Positions 38,201 through 49,000 of a DNA stretch of 64,000 nt are shown piece by piece. Where the stretch lies: positions 22,010,001 through 22,074,000 of the forward strand of contig CATNEN010000038.1 in assembly GCA_950097015.1 (NCBI GenBank), in the 5' to 3' direction. Each line of letters starts with the position of its first letter. Positions within the stretch are counted from its first letter, which is position 1. The notes under the pieces were generated by a model. The model saw only the letters and a program-made list of their open reading frames with translations, was not told where the DNA came from and searched no databases. Position numbers and translations under genes: made by a program. Origin of the DNA: Macrostomum hystrix. Taxonomy: Eukaryota > Platyhelminthes > Macrostomidae.

Positions 38201-41200
38201 ATATGTGTGGGCTGATATGGGCCGATATGTGGGCTGATATGGGCCGATATGTGTGGGCTGATATGGGCCGATATGTGTGGGCTGATATGGGCCGGCATAT
38301 GTGGGCTGATATGGGCCGATATGTGTGGGCTGATATGGGCCGGCATATGTGGGCTGATATGGGCCGATATGTGTGGGCTGATATGGGCCGGCATATGTGG
38401 GCTGATATGGGCCGATATGTGGGCTGATATGGGCCGGCATATGTGGGCTGATATGGGCCGATATGTGTGGGCTGATATGGGCCGATATTTGTGGGTCAGT
38501 CTGGGCCACTTTCTGTTTGGGTCAGCGTAGGTCAATGTGGGCTTTCTGCGGGCCGCTCAGAACCAAAATTTGGCCCACTACAAGGGGGGGCCAATTAATG
38601 TGGGCCAGCCGACTTTTTTGACAACTGGGTAATTAGGTCTAATCGAGTAGTATGAGATTTGATTATATGTTATATAATTTATTAGGCTCCCAATTTCCCA
38701 CCAATATCTGACAGGCCGTTAATCTCATCCTCGAAGGCAGTCAGCTGTGCGATCAGCTCAATCGGCTGCTAAACAGCGTCAGCGCCAGGCAGCGCTCCTC
38801 GCAGCCGCCGGCTCCTGGCTGGGCCATTCAGGCTGACGCCGAACGCCTAGGCGAACTAGTCAATAAGCTTATCTTTCTAGCCAGTAATTTTCTCATTGTA
38901 CAAACTAGAATAGGCTTGGAACTGGACAGCGTAGGCATGCAACGATTGAACCGTTTTCTGCTGGCAGCCACCACCGACGATTCCAATTCGGCTCAGTCAG
39001 CTGCGGCATGCGATCAGCTAGCTCTGGAGGTCAACAATGTCTGGCAGCAGTGCCGCTTGACTCTGGCTAAATTGTGGCTGGCTGAGGCTTCCAAGGTGAG
39101 ATTTTAATTCACTCTCTCTAATTCTCACTCTCTCAGCCTATGAGATTCACTCTCTCAGATTATGAGATTCACTCTCTCAGATTATGAGATTCACTCTCTC
39201 AGTTTATGAGATTCACTCTCAGTTTATGAGATTCACTCTCTCAGTTTATGAGATTCACTCTCTCAGTTCATGAGATTCACTCTCTCAGATTATGAGATTC
39301 ACTCTCTCAGTTTATGAGATTCACTCTCAGTTTATGAGATTCACTCTCTCAGTTTATGAGATTCACTCTCTCAGTTCATGAGATTCACTCTCTCAGATTA
39401 TGAGATTCACCGTCTCAGCTTATGAGATTCACTCTCTCAGATTATGAGATTCACCGTCTCAGCTTATGAGATTCACTCTCTCAGTTTACGAGATTCACTC
39501 TCTCAGTTTATGAGATTCACTCTCTCAGTTTACGAGATTCACTCTCTCAGTTTATGAGATTCACTCTCTCAGTTTATGAGATTCACTCTCTCAGTTTACG
39601 AGATTCACTCTCTCAGTTTATGAGATTCACTCTCTCAGTTTACGAGATTCACTCTCTCAGTTTATGAGATTCACTCTCTCAGATTATGAGATTCACCGTC
39701 TCAGCTTATGAGATTCACTCTCTCAGATTATGAGATTCACCGTCTCAGCTTATGAGTTCACTCTCTCAGTTTATGAGATTCACCGTCTCAGCTTATGAGA
39801 TTCACTCTCTCAGTTTACGAGATTCACTCTCTCAGTTTATGAGATTCACTCTCTCAGTTTACGAGATTCACTCTCTCAGTTTATGAGATTCACTCTCTCA
39901 GTTTATGAGATTCACTCTCTCAGTTTACGAGATTCACTCTCTCAGTTTATGAGATTCACTCTCTCAGTTTACGAGATTCACTCTCTCAGTTTATGAGATT
40001 CACTCTCTCAGTTTATGAGATTCACTCTCTCAGTTTATGAGATTCACTCTCTCTAAATTGTCACTCTCAGTTTATGAGATTCACTCTTTCAGTTTATGAG
40101 ATTCACTCTCTCAGTTTATGAGATTCACTCTCTCAGTTTATGAGATTCACTCTCTCTAAATTGTCACTCTCTCAGTTTATGAGATTCACTCTCTCAGTTT
40201 ATGAGATTCACTCTCTCAGTTTATGAGATTCACTCTCTCAGTTTATGAGATTCACTCTCTCAGTTTATGAGATTCACTCTCTCAGTTTATGAGATTCACT
40301 CTCTCTAAATTGTCACTCTCTCAGTTTATGAAATGCATGCTAGTAGAGTCGCTAACAACTAGCATACCCGGTTTCCACATGCAGGTGCAGCCAGAGGCCC
40401 TTTTAGCCGCCTACCGCAGGAGCTCGCAGTCATTTAGCCAGCTGCTCACAGCTGTCGTCTGCGGAGTTGCCGCCCACTTCGCCAGATGGAGCGAAGCCAC
40501 CTGGCGCCAGATGGAGGCCTGCGGCATCCCAGTCTACATGGAGTCCCTGCTGTCCAGCTACAAGTCCGAGTGCGGCATGCTAGAGGACATGGCGGCCAGC
40601 CTGCCCAGATTGGCGTCCGTGACCATCGGCTTCTTTCCAGGTAGGCCTCGGCTATTGGGAGTGAGGCTGGGATAAATTTAGAGTGGCTAAATGTAGAGTT
40701 AGATATGTAAGAGATTGGGATACATGTGAAAGGGGGTAAATGTGAGAGGGATTAATTTGAGACTTGAATGAATCTGAGAGTTAAATGAATCTGGAATTGG
40801 GATAAATGTGAGAGTAGGATGAATGTGAGAGTGGGGTAAATGTGAGAGTGGGATGAATGTGAGAGTGGGATGTATGAGTGGGATAAATTTCAAAACATAG
40901 AGAAATGATTGAGGGATAATTGTAAGAATGTCGCCAAAGGTGATTGCAATGACAGCAATACAATCCGCTACCACCAACACTAAGGTTCCATCGGCGACCA
41001 GCCAATAGTTGAAGAGAGCCTGCGTTGTGTTCGGATCTGTGTGCCCCAGCAGCTGTGGGACCGGCTCAGCGGCTCGCTGGACTCCCTTCTCCGCTGCCAC
41101 CGGTTCCGCCTGGTGCCGCTTCTGTTCAGCGTCGGCATCAACGAGCAGCAGACTCTGGCCGAGAAGAAGCGAGTCGCCTCTCTGGCTGTTCAACGGGATG

Positions 41201-42619
41201 TTAATAAGCGATCTGCCATCGCGCTAAGGACTCTCATCGATCAGGTAAAAATTCGCCCTCGCCACTCACTTTGGTTAGGATTTGCCCTCGCTATTCACTT
41301 TGGTTTCGGATTCGCCCTCGCCATTCACTTTGGTTTCGGATTCGCCCTCGCCATTCACTTTGGTTTCGGATTCGCCCTCGCCATTCACTTTGGTTAGGAT
41401 TCGCCTTCGCCATTCACTTTGGTTAGGATTCGCCCTCGCCATTCACTTTGGTTTCGGATTCGCCCTCGCCATTCACTTTGGTTTCGGATTCGCCCTCGCC
41501 ATTCACTTTGGTTTCGGATTCGCCCTCGCCATTCACTTTGGTTTCGGATTCGCCCTCGCCATTCACTTTGGTTAGGATTCGCCTTCGCCATTCACTTTGG
41601 TTAGGATTCGCCCTCGCCATTCACTTTGGTTTCGGATTCGCCCTCGCCATTCACTTTGGTTTCGGATTCGCCCTCGCCATTCACTTTGGTTAGGATTCGC
41701 CCTCGCCATTCACTTTGGTTTCGGATTCGCCCTCGCCATTCACTTTGGTTTCGGATTCGCCCTCGCCATTCACTTTGGTTTCGGATTCGCCCTCGCCATT
41801 CACTTTGGTTTCGGATTCGCCCTCGCCATTCACTTTGGTTAGGATTCGCCTTCGCCATTCACTTTGGTTAGGATTCGCCCTCGCCATTCACTTTGGTTTC
41901 GGATTCGCCCTCGCCATTCACTTTGGTTTCGGATTCGCCCTCGCCATTCACTTTGGTTTCGGATTCGCCCTCGCCATTCACTTTGGTTTCGGATTCGCCC
42001 TCGCCATTCACTTTGGTTTCGGATTCGCCCTCGCCATTCACTTTGGTTAGGATTCGCCCTCGCCATTCACTTTAGTTTCGGATTTGCCCTCGCCATTCAC
42101 TTTAAACTTTTAAAACATCCCCAGGTAATCCGCTATCGAACCAGCCCGAAGCCGGAAGGCCTCGCAGCTGCCGCCGCCTCGAAATTCGGCGTCCAATCAG
42201 AGGATGACAACGATGAGAGAACGGCTTCTTTGGAGCAGCGTCTCAGAGACAAGCTTCAACAGGCTGAGCTGTGCATAGAGGAGGACAAGAGCAAGCCAGT
42301 TGCACTGCTGCAAACCGTGGAGGAGATAATCTGGCTATTAGACGGGGTTCGCCTAACTAACTGCAAGAGCGGCAAAGACCGCACAGCCATGGCTGTCACC
42401 CTGGAGCAGGCCAGATGGCTTCGCGAGCTGCACCGACTGCGGTCAGAGCGGGAAAGCTTCGAATCCACCGTGGCCTTCCTGCGCACACACGGCCTGCGTA
42501 GGCGAAATTGTTTCCGCAACATCGGCACCAAATTCTACGCATTCAATCGGGTGCAGCTGACCACCTTTCCACAGATGTACAGGCCGCCGAAGGGCACGTA
42601 CGAGCGTGGACCCACCTGA
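32225..42619 (+). CDS. INPP4: Inositol polyphosphate 4-phosphatase (INPP4 type), eight exons, with N-terminal PH-like domain
   Basis: Exons 32225-33028, 35264-35505, 35773-35962, 36863-37306, 38715-39095, 40385-40640, 40985-41244 and 42125-42619; phases agree, giving 1023 residues (human about 920-980). Residues about 10-150 look like a PH domain (WAGEACICRLVGNLLFVTK, FRLVFTHESQTVLF, SSWIAAIREAS). A C2 domain follows at about 210-340 (DIVENCDGPMFRKL, ILRFDIFDVRDQ). The middle keeps SMGAPAAHCLKFKKGGLL and CGMLEDMAASLP. The end holds SVGINEQQTLAEKK, the phosphatase loop CKSGKDRT (Cys939, Arg945) and FPQMYRPPKGTYERG. The enzyme removes the 4-phosphate from PI(3,4)P2 at endosomal or plasma membranes and limits PI3K signalling; the intact Cys-X5-Arg suggests activity. 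Six of seven introns are private minisatellites. The 40984/40985 acceptor has a modest pyrimidine tract but is the only one that fits the phase. Confidence 0.94.
33120..35215. repeat. 21-bp minisatellite in INPP4 intron 1
   Basis: About 98 units of a 21-bp sequence around GGATTATCCTATTCTGAATG. Units are multiples of 3, so several frames are open for hundreds of codons on both strands (VDYPILN and IIHIQNR repeats). There is one inverted stretch near the start (about 33180-33200). Confidence 0.97.
36060..36725. repeat. 45/46-bp minisatellite in INPP4 intron 3
   Basis: About 12 units containing TTATCCGATCCGATCTCATC and ACTGAGATCTTATCTAATCA. Length alternates between 45 and 46 bp through TTT/TT variation. 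Toward the 3' side it passes into shorter units of about 15 bp (ATCCAATCAGA), the likely building block. Confidence 0.95.
37460..38500. repeat. 22-24-bp minisatellite in INPP4 intron 4
   Basis: About 45 units of GGGCTGATATGGGCCGATAT with a second variant containing GGCCGGCATATG. Blocks of several units are themselves repeated (compare 37670-37960 with 37850-38100). The minus-strand repeat ORFs (HISPHISA types) are not proteins. Confidence 0.96.
39100..40335. repeat. 22-bp minisatellite in INPP4 intron 5
   Basis: About 55 units of TATGAGATTCACTCTCTCAG. It starts at the donor itself (AAG|GTGAGATTTTAATTCACTC), which resembles one diverged unit. Each unit ends in CTCTCTCAG, similar to a 3' splice site. 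Confidence 0.96.
40720..40900. repeat. Short degenerate minisatellite in INPP4 intron 6
   Basis: Six to eight diverged copies, about 20 bp long, of GATGAATGTGAGAGTGGGAT. It lies between the donor at 40641 and the acceptor at 40984. Confidence 0.75.
41246..42110. repeat. 29/30-bp minisatellite in INPP4 intron 7
   Basis: About 29 units of CGCCCTCGCCATTCACTTTG followed by either GTTTCGGATT (30 bp) or GTTAGGATT (29 bp). Paired 29-bp units at about 41392/41421, 41570/41599 and 41837/41866 are spaced 178 and 267 bp, showing higher-order repeats. The first unit begins about five bases after the GT. The frame is open from 41864 through exon 8. Confidence 0.97.
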
Positions 42620-43055
42620 TCACTTATATCACCCCATCAACTAATTGTCGTATCGTTTATTCATGTCTGGTGTCTATGCGCCATTTCCTTCATTTGATAA
42701 CTAAGAAGCACAGTATCCAATTTTACAGCTTACAGATTCGAACTTCTGACATATTCGGTAACTACTAACATATTCAACACTACTAACAAATATCAATATT
42801 AGGCGTAATACTACTCAATCATAACACATGAGTAGCATATAGATGATAAATGAGTTTCCAATCGATTCCACACAATATAACATTGAAACTGCACTAAATT
42901 GATACTTGATTACTGCAAGGTAAATAATTATGATACGACTTTGCGTCTTTGTTTATTTTCTCGAACAATTGAGTAGAGCTTGTATTAGCGTAAAATGCAA
43001 AAATATTCTTACTACACTACTGATGTAAGTAGATAAGTAACGCATTTAAATCAGT
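42620..43055. other. Shared 3' intergenic space of INPP4 and NUP188
   Basis: 436 bp between convergent stop codons. AT-rich, no repeat array. On the minus strand AATAAA occurs at 42952-42957 and about 42656-42661, suiting NUP188. No clear plus-strand AATAAA for INPP4 is visible. Confidence 0.6.
42952..42957 (-). terminator. Candidate polyadenylation signal of NUP188
   Basis: TTTATT on the plus strand (AATAAA on minus), about 100 bp beyond the NUP188 stop at 43056. Confidence 0.5.
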
Positions 43056-46000
43056 TCAGGACAGACTGTTAAAGTAGGCGCCCAGGGCGTTGTACATAGC
43101 GGTGGCGTTCTCCTCCGCTTCGCTGGCCTCGACGGTGCCAGGCAGTGGCGAAGCAGACGACGATGCCGCATCTTGAGTAGCGGCAGTCTGCACAATGCTG
43201 ATGGATCGTCGCGCTGCTGAGCCGGCGGTCTGACCGGAGAGTTGGCCAATGCCCAGGATGCCAGTCAGCTCGGAGCGCATGTCGCGGCACAGTATGCGCC
43301 TCTGTCTCTGCTCGGGCAGTCGGTGAAGATGCAGCAGGCACTCGGACACCAGCAGGCGGGCTGCAACAGCCTTGCACTCGGCCTGGTTGGGCAGTGAACG
43401 GGGCAGTCGGCAGACGGCTAGCAGGCTGCCAAGGCTGAGGCCCGTGTGGCTCATCTGCAGTGGTCATAAAGCCGTGACTCTTTTATTGTTGGTCATAAAG
43501 ACTGGCCACTTTAGGGATCATTGTTAATGATAGTCATCATGATTGGGTCACTATATGGGGATCTTTGTTAGTGATACTCATCATGATTGGGTCACTATAT
43601 GGGGATCATTGTTAGTGATACTCATCATGATTGGGTCACTATATGGGGATCATTGTTAGTGATACTCATCATGATTGGGTCACTATATGGGGATCATTAT
43701 TAATGACAGTCATCATGATTGGGTCACTATATGGGGATCATTGTTAATAATCAAGGTTGGATTACTATAGTTATGGATTGGGGATCATTGTTTGCGACAG
43801 GGATGAGCATAGGGATCAATGTCATCGACGGTCATAACTTTTGAGTCACTCTCCATATCAGGGGATAATTGTTGGTAGTTAATTACAATTCATTAAACAT
43901 AGCCTGTCTAAGCGGTCATTAGGGTTGGTCATAATCGTTGCTAATGACGCACAAATATTTACCTGCACATTTAGCTGCGTTACTGGCACCATGCTGACCA
44001 CCTCTTCTAGGGGCAGGGCTGCAAGATCGCTGATTGGCGGGCACAATCTACGCACGGCGTGCAGGCAGGCCAACAGCAGGCGGCTTTGGCTGTCGGAATC
44101 GGCAGACTTTGCCGACGTGCTGAAATCTGACAGCCGCCTAACCAGGCAGTTGATGGAGCAGGACAGAGCAGCGGTGAGGCTGGGCAGCAGCCAGGCAGGC
44201 GAGTGCAGAGCCAGCAGGCCCTGATGATCAAACAGAGCGAATGCGAATCCGCAGGCTGCCAGAGCGGCGTCCATGATCGGCCGCGGAGTGGACGCGATGC
44301 CGCCGCAGCCGCCGGATGCCAGGCCGATTAGGCGATACAACAACTCGGCGTAGCAGACGGCGAGGGCTACGCAGCGTTCCAGACTGACTTCTCCTAGAAG
44401 GCGCAGCAAGCAGTCGGCCAGGCGGAGCTGCCAGGCGAGGTTGGTCGTCCAGGGCATCGGCGGCGCTGTCGTTGAAGCCGGCGATGACGCGGACGAGCTT
44501 ACCGGCATTGCCGAGGACGTCAGCAACGGCGGCTGAGGCGCAGAGGCGCACGCGGCGGCGACTGCCGCCAATTCCAGCTGCGATAGTAAAAAATAGTGTC
44601 AATAATAATTATCCCATCTACAAACTTCACCTCCAAGAAATATCCCATCTACAAACATCACCTCCCAGAAATATCCCATCTACAAACTTCACCTCCCAGA
44701 AATATCCCATCTTCAAACATCACCTCCCAGAAATATCCCATCAACAAACTTCACCTCCCAAAAATATCCCATCTACAAACTTCACCTCCCAAAAATATCC
44801 CAGCTACAAACTTCACCTCCCAGAAATATCCCATCTTCAAACATCACCTCCCAGAAATATCCCATCAACAAACTTCACCTCCCAAAAATATCCCATCTAC
44901 AAACTTCACCTCCCAAAAATATCCCAGCTACAAACTTCACCTCCCAGAAATATCCCATCTACAAACTTCACCTCCCAGAAATATCCCATCTACAAACTTC
45001 ACCTCCCAGAAATATCCCATCTACAAACTTCACCTCCCAGAAATATCCCATCTACAAACATCACGAATGCGCACCTGGACACGCCGGCTAATATCGTTGG
45101 CCGAGCCAACAAAGCTAGACAGAATCGAGTCCGCATTGTCGAACAGATCTGCGCCGCCGCCGTGGCGTTGTAAACAACCGGTTGCTAGGCGCAGCAAATA
45201 GGCCAGAGCCGATTGCAATCTGACCGACTGGCGGGCATCGTCAAAAGCTTCGGCGTCTTCCATTGTGGCTGCCTGTTGCTGCTGCTGATCCAGAGTCAGC
45301 AGGGGAAGAGTATCAGCAACACTAGCAGTTGAAGAGCAATCGGTCAAGCCGAGCAGAGCGCCCAGCAGGGCCAGGCTAAGCTGCGGCTCAGAGCTTATCG
45401 ATCGGCGAGCCAAACTGGCCAGTCGGTCGGCTTCGACACCGATGTCGACAGTTGAAGATGAGTCAGCGCTAGCGGCAGATTCTACCGAGCTAGTCAGCGA
45501 GGCAAGCAGATTGGTGATAGACTGACGCTGACTGTGGCCGCAGCCAGTCTGCTGGCTCAGTGCCAGCGCCAGAGCCGTCGAGCAGTCGTTGATTTCTTTT
45601 CCAAGTCGCCGGAGTTCATTAGCGTCGTCTCTGACTACGCCGCAGTCTTTGTCGGCGGAAACGGCTGCCAGCAGAGCCGCAGTCAGGCAGTTGCGAGTAA
45701 CGCCAGGCAGCGGTGAACAGGAGGCCAAGCCGGCTAGGCAGCTCCGCAGCCTGGGCCAGTCGGGCTTCAAAGCGGCGGCTGAGGACTGGCAGGCTGACGC
45801 TGTCACAATAGTCAGCAGGGTTCGAACCCCGCACGCCAGCTGATGCAGGCAGCGCTGGCGCGTGGCCAAACCGGCTACGTCGGCCGCTTCGGCTGCTGAC
45901 GAGGACGAAGCTTCGGCTAATTCGTCGTCGGCTTCAACTAGGCGTTGCAGACAGTCGAGAATGACGGCTAGCCGACAGTCGGGTTGGCACAGTAGTCGGC

Positions 46001-49000
46001 GAAGAGTAGCTAGAAGGCCGTTGGGAACGGCCGACGAAACATTTAACAGTTCAATGCCAAGGAGGCCGAGAATGTGAGCCCAGGTGACCGCCTGGCAGCA
46101 GAGAGGATCAGCGGATGGCTGGGCGATGGCATCGGCTGACAGCACCGCTTGCAGACTCGGCCAGAAGGTTGGGCTGCGAAAATTTGGATTGGTCGTGGTA
46201 ATGAAAAGCTCAGTCTTTTCAGTGGTCAGGTAAGTGACCAATTCAGGATGTTTCAGGGGTCAGGTGAGTGACCAATTCAGGATGTTTCAGGGGTCAGGTG
46301 AGTGACCAATTCAGGATGTTTCAGGGGTCAGGTGAGTGACCAATTCAGGATGTTTCAGGGGTCAGGTGAGTGACCAATTCAGGATGTTTCAGGGGTCAGG
46401 TGAGAGACCTGCGGTAGATCACTGATAAAACCAGCAAGCAAATTTTTACAAACCTATTTCTAATCCTGCCAGTAAGAATGGTGCAGTTTTGTAGCCAAAG
46501 GCTAGAGAACAGTTGCACAACTGACGACAGCAGTAGCGGAGAGATCTGAAACAACAGATGGTGGATATTTGTTTAATGAATAGCGAACAACTATGAATAG
46601 TTACAATACAGTGAAAATACCGTATCGGAAGAATTTAAAAGGCCAAGTGCAATAGTTAGACAGCAGTCGGCTTTAGAGTCGCTTGTTGATTTAGCAGCAG
46701 CAGCAGCAGCAGTCGCTGATTTTGTTGGGGTCGTACTGACTAGATCGTTCAACAAGGAAGTTTTGCCGCACAGAACTGATTCGCTGAGGAAATCAAATAG
46801 CAGGGCACGGACATCGTCAGACTCGGTGGCGGAAGCCAGGCGATCTAGTAGTGTTCGCGCGAGTCGCTTGGCGCACCCGTCCACCAGGGTTCGATTTGTG
46901 GTGCGCGAGAACTGCACACAATAGATGCAAATTATTCAAACTTTAAAATAGTGCGCAAATGTTCGCAATAATTTACTGTAAGTAGCAATGCAGGAAAAAG
47001 TGTATTATCAGCAGCTTTTGGATTGACTAAACTTGAGTGACTGAAATTCACCGATGAAATCGAACAAAGCTTCGACAGATTTAAATATTTTCAGAAAGAC
47101 ATTTCGGATAATCCGCTAAGGAATCGAACGAAGTTTTGTTTCGATCGGCTCACCTTAACAAGCTTCTTTAGCACAATCAGAGACATTTTGGTGACACGAG
47201 GTGTACTATAATACCAGGCGAAAGTAAGCAACGACTGCGTGATTGAGTCCGGATTGAGACCCAGGCTAAATAAGGATTCGGTGTTTTGCTGCTGCTGCTG
47301 CTGCTCGGACGTTGGAATCAGCCGATTCAACAGAGAAAGAGCTAGCCAAACAGTGCGAGCCAATGGCAGACTGTCTGTGGTTAGGCCGCTGCGGGTTGTT
47401 CGCACAATTTCATTTTATTTTAAAGTGACAATCTTTACTTGCTACTAAGTAAGTAGGATTTTAGAAAAATATTTTTTTTTAATTAAAAAACTCACTACGT
47501 GCTCATGTCGCTCTCCAGAATTAATTTGTCGACAGGTATTGTGGCTAGCTGAGCAATGACTGGCGCAACTAGATGACTGCGAAGCATTTTCAGGCATAGC
47601 GACTGGTAGACTGGCGGGCCGCTATATTTCATTGAGCGAAAACAAGAGAAAGCAGTTTCTTTATTTTAACCAAGGGACATTGTTGCTCAAGGGGATCTTG
47701 AAAAATTGTATGAAAATGGACAGGGGATCATTTAGACTTGAAATTATGATCTCAGAAAGTTGTACATTTGCAATGGGATATGACAGGACGGTTAAGTAAA
47801 AAAGTGATCTGGGAGAGTTATAGCTTCAAAATAGGGATATGGGAGAGTTGCAGCTTAAAAATGGGGATCTGGGAGAGTTGTATATTCAAAATGGTGATCT
47901 GGGAGAGTTGTAGATTCAAAATGGGGATCTGGGAGAGTTGTATATTCAAAATGGGGATCTGGGAGAGTTGTAGATTCAAAATGGTGATCTGGGAGAGTTG
48001 TAGATTTAAAATGAGGATTTGGGAGAGTTGTAGATTCAAAATGGGGATCTGGGAGATTTGCACATTCAAAATGGGGATCTGGGAGAGTTGTAGATTCAAA
48101 ATGGTGATCTGGGAGAGTTGTAGATTCAAAGTGAGGATTTGGGAGAGTTGTAGATTCAAAATGGGGATCTGGGAGAGTTGTAGATTCAAAATGGTGATCT
48201 GGGAGAGTTGTAGATTCAAAATGGGGATCTGGGAGAGTTGTAGATTCAAAATGGTGATCTGGGAGAGTTGTAGATTTAAAATGAGGATTTGGGAGAGTTG
48301 TAGATTCAAAATGGGGATCTGGGAGATTTGCAGATTTAAAATGGGGATCTGGGAGATTTGCAGATTCAAAATGGGGATCTGGGAGAGTTGTAGATTCAAA
48401 ATGGTGATCTGGGAGAGTTGTAGATTCAAAATGAGGATTTGGGAGAGTTGTAGATTCAAAATGGGGATCTGGGAGAGTTGTAGATTCAAAATGGGGATCT
48501 GGGAGAGTTGTAGATTAAAAATTGGGATCTGGGAGAGTTTTAGATTCAAAATGGGGATCTGGGAGAGTTGTAGATTCAAAATGGGGATCTGGGAGAGTTG
48601 TGGATTCAAAATGGGGATCTGGGAGAGTTGTAGATTCAAAATGGGGATCTGGGAGAGTTGTAGATTAAAAATTGGGATCTGGGAGAGTGGTAGATTCAAA
48701 ATGGGGATCTGGGAGAGTTTTTTTGGATTCAAAATTGGGATCTGGGAGAGTTGTAGATTCAAAATGGGGATCTGGGAGAGTTGTAGATTAAAAATTGGGA
48801 TCTGGGAGAGTTTTAGATTCAAAATTGGGATCTGGGAGAGTTTTAGATTCAAAATTGGGATTTGGGAGAGTTGTAGATTCAAAATGGGGATCTGGGAGAG
48901 TTGTAGATTCAAAATGGGAACTGGGGGAGATTAAGCTTTAAATCGGGGATCTGGGAGAGTCGCGGGTTTAAAATAGGGATCTTGGGGAGGGGTAGTGCTA

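Noticed and set aside
37397-38535. Overlapping minus-strand ORFs of about 370 aa (HISPHISAHISP)
   Set aside because: Repeat translation of the INPP4 intron 4 array in two frames at once; no independent gene signals.
40699-41193. 164-aa minus-strand ORF over INPP4 intron 6 and exon 7
   Set aside because: Antisense to an exon with clear INPP4 similarity, and repeat-derived in its second half.
45800-45845. GGTTCGAACCCC, a tRNA B-box-like palindrome
   Set aside because: It lies within a 367-codon NUP188 exon with intact frame, and no A box or SINE body accompanies it.
47768-48934. 388-aa plus and 364-aa minus ORFs over the 30-bp array
   Set aside because: The array sits in a NUP188 intron; both strands are open only because the unit length is a multiple of 3.
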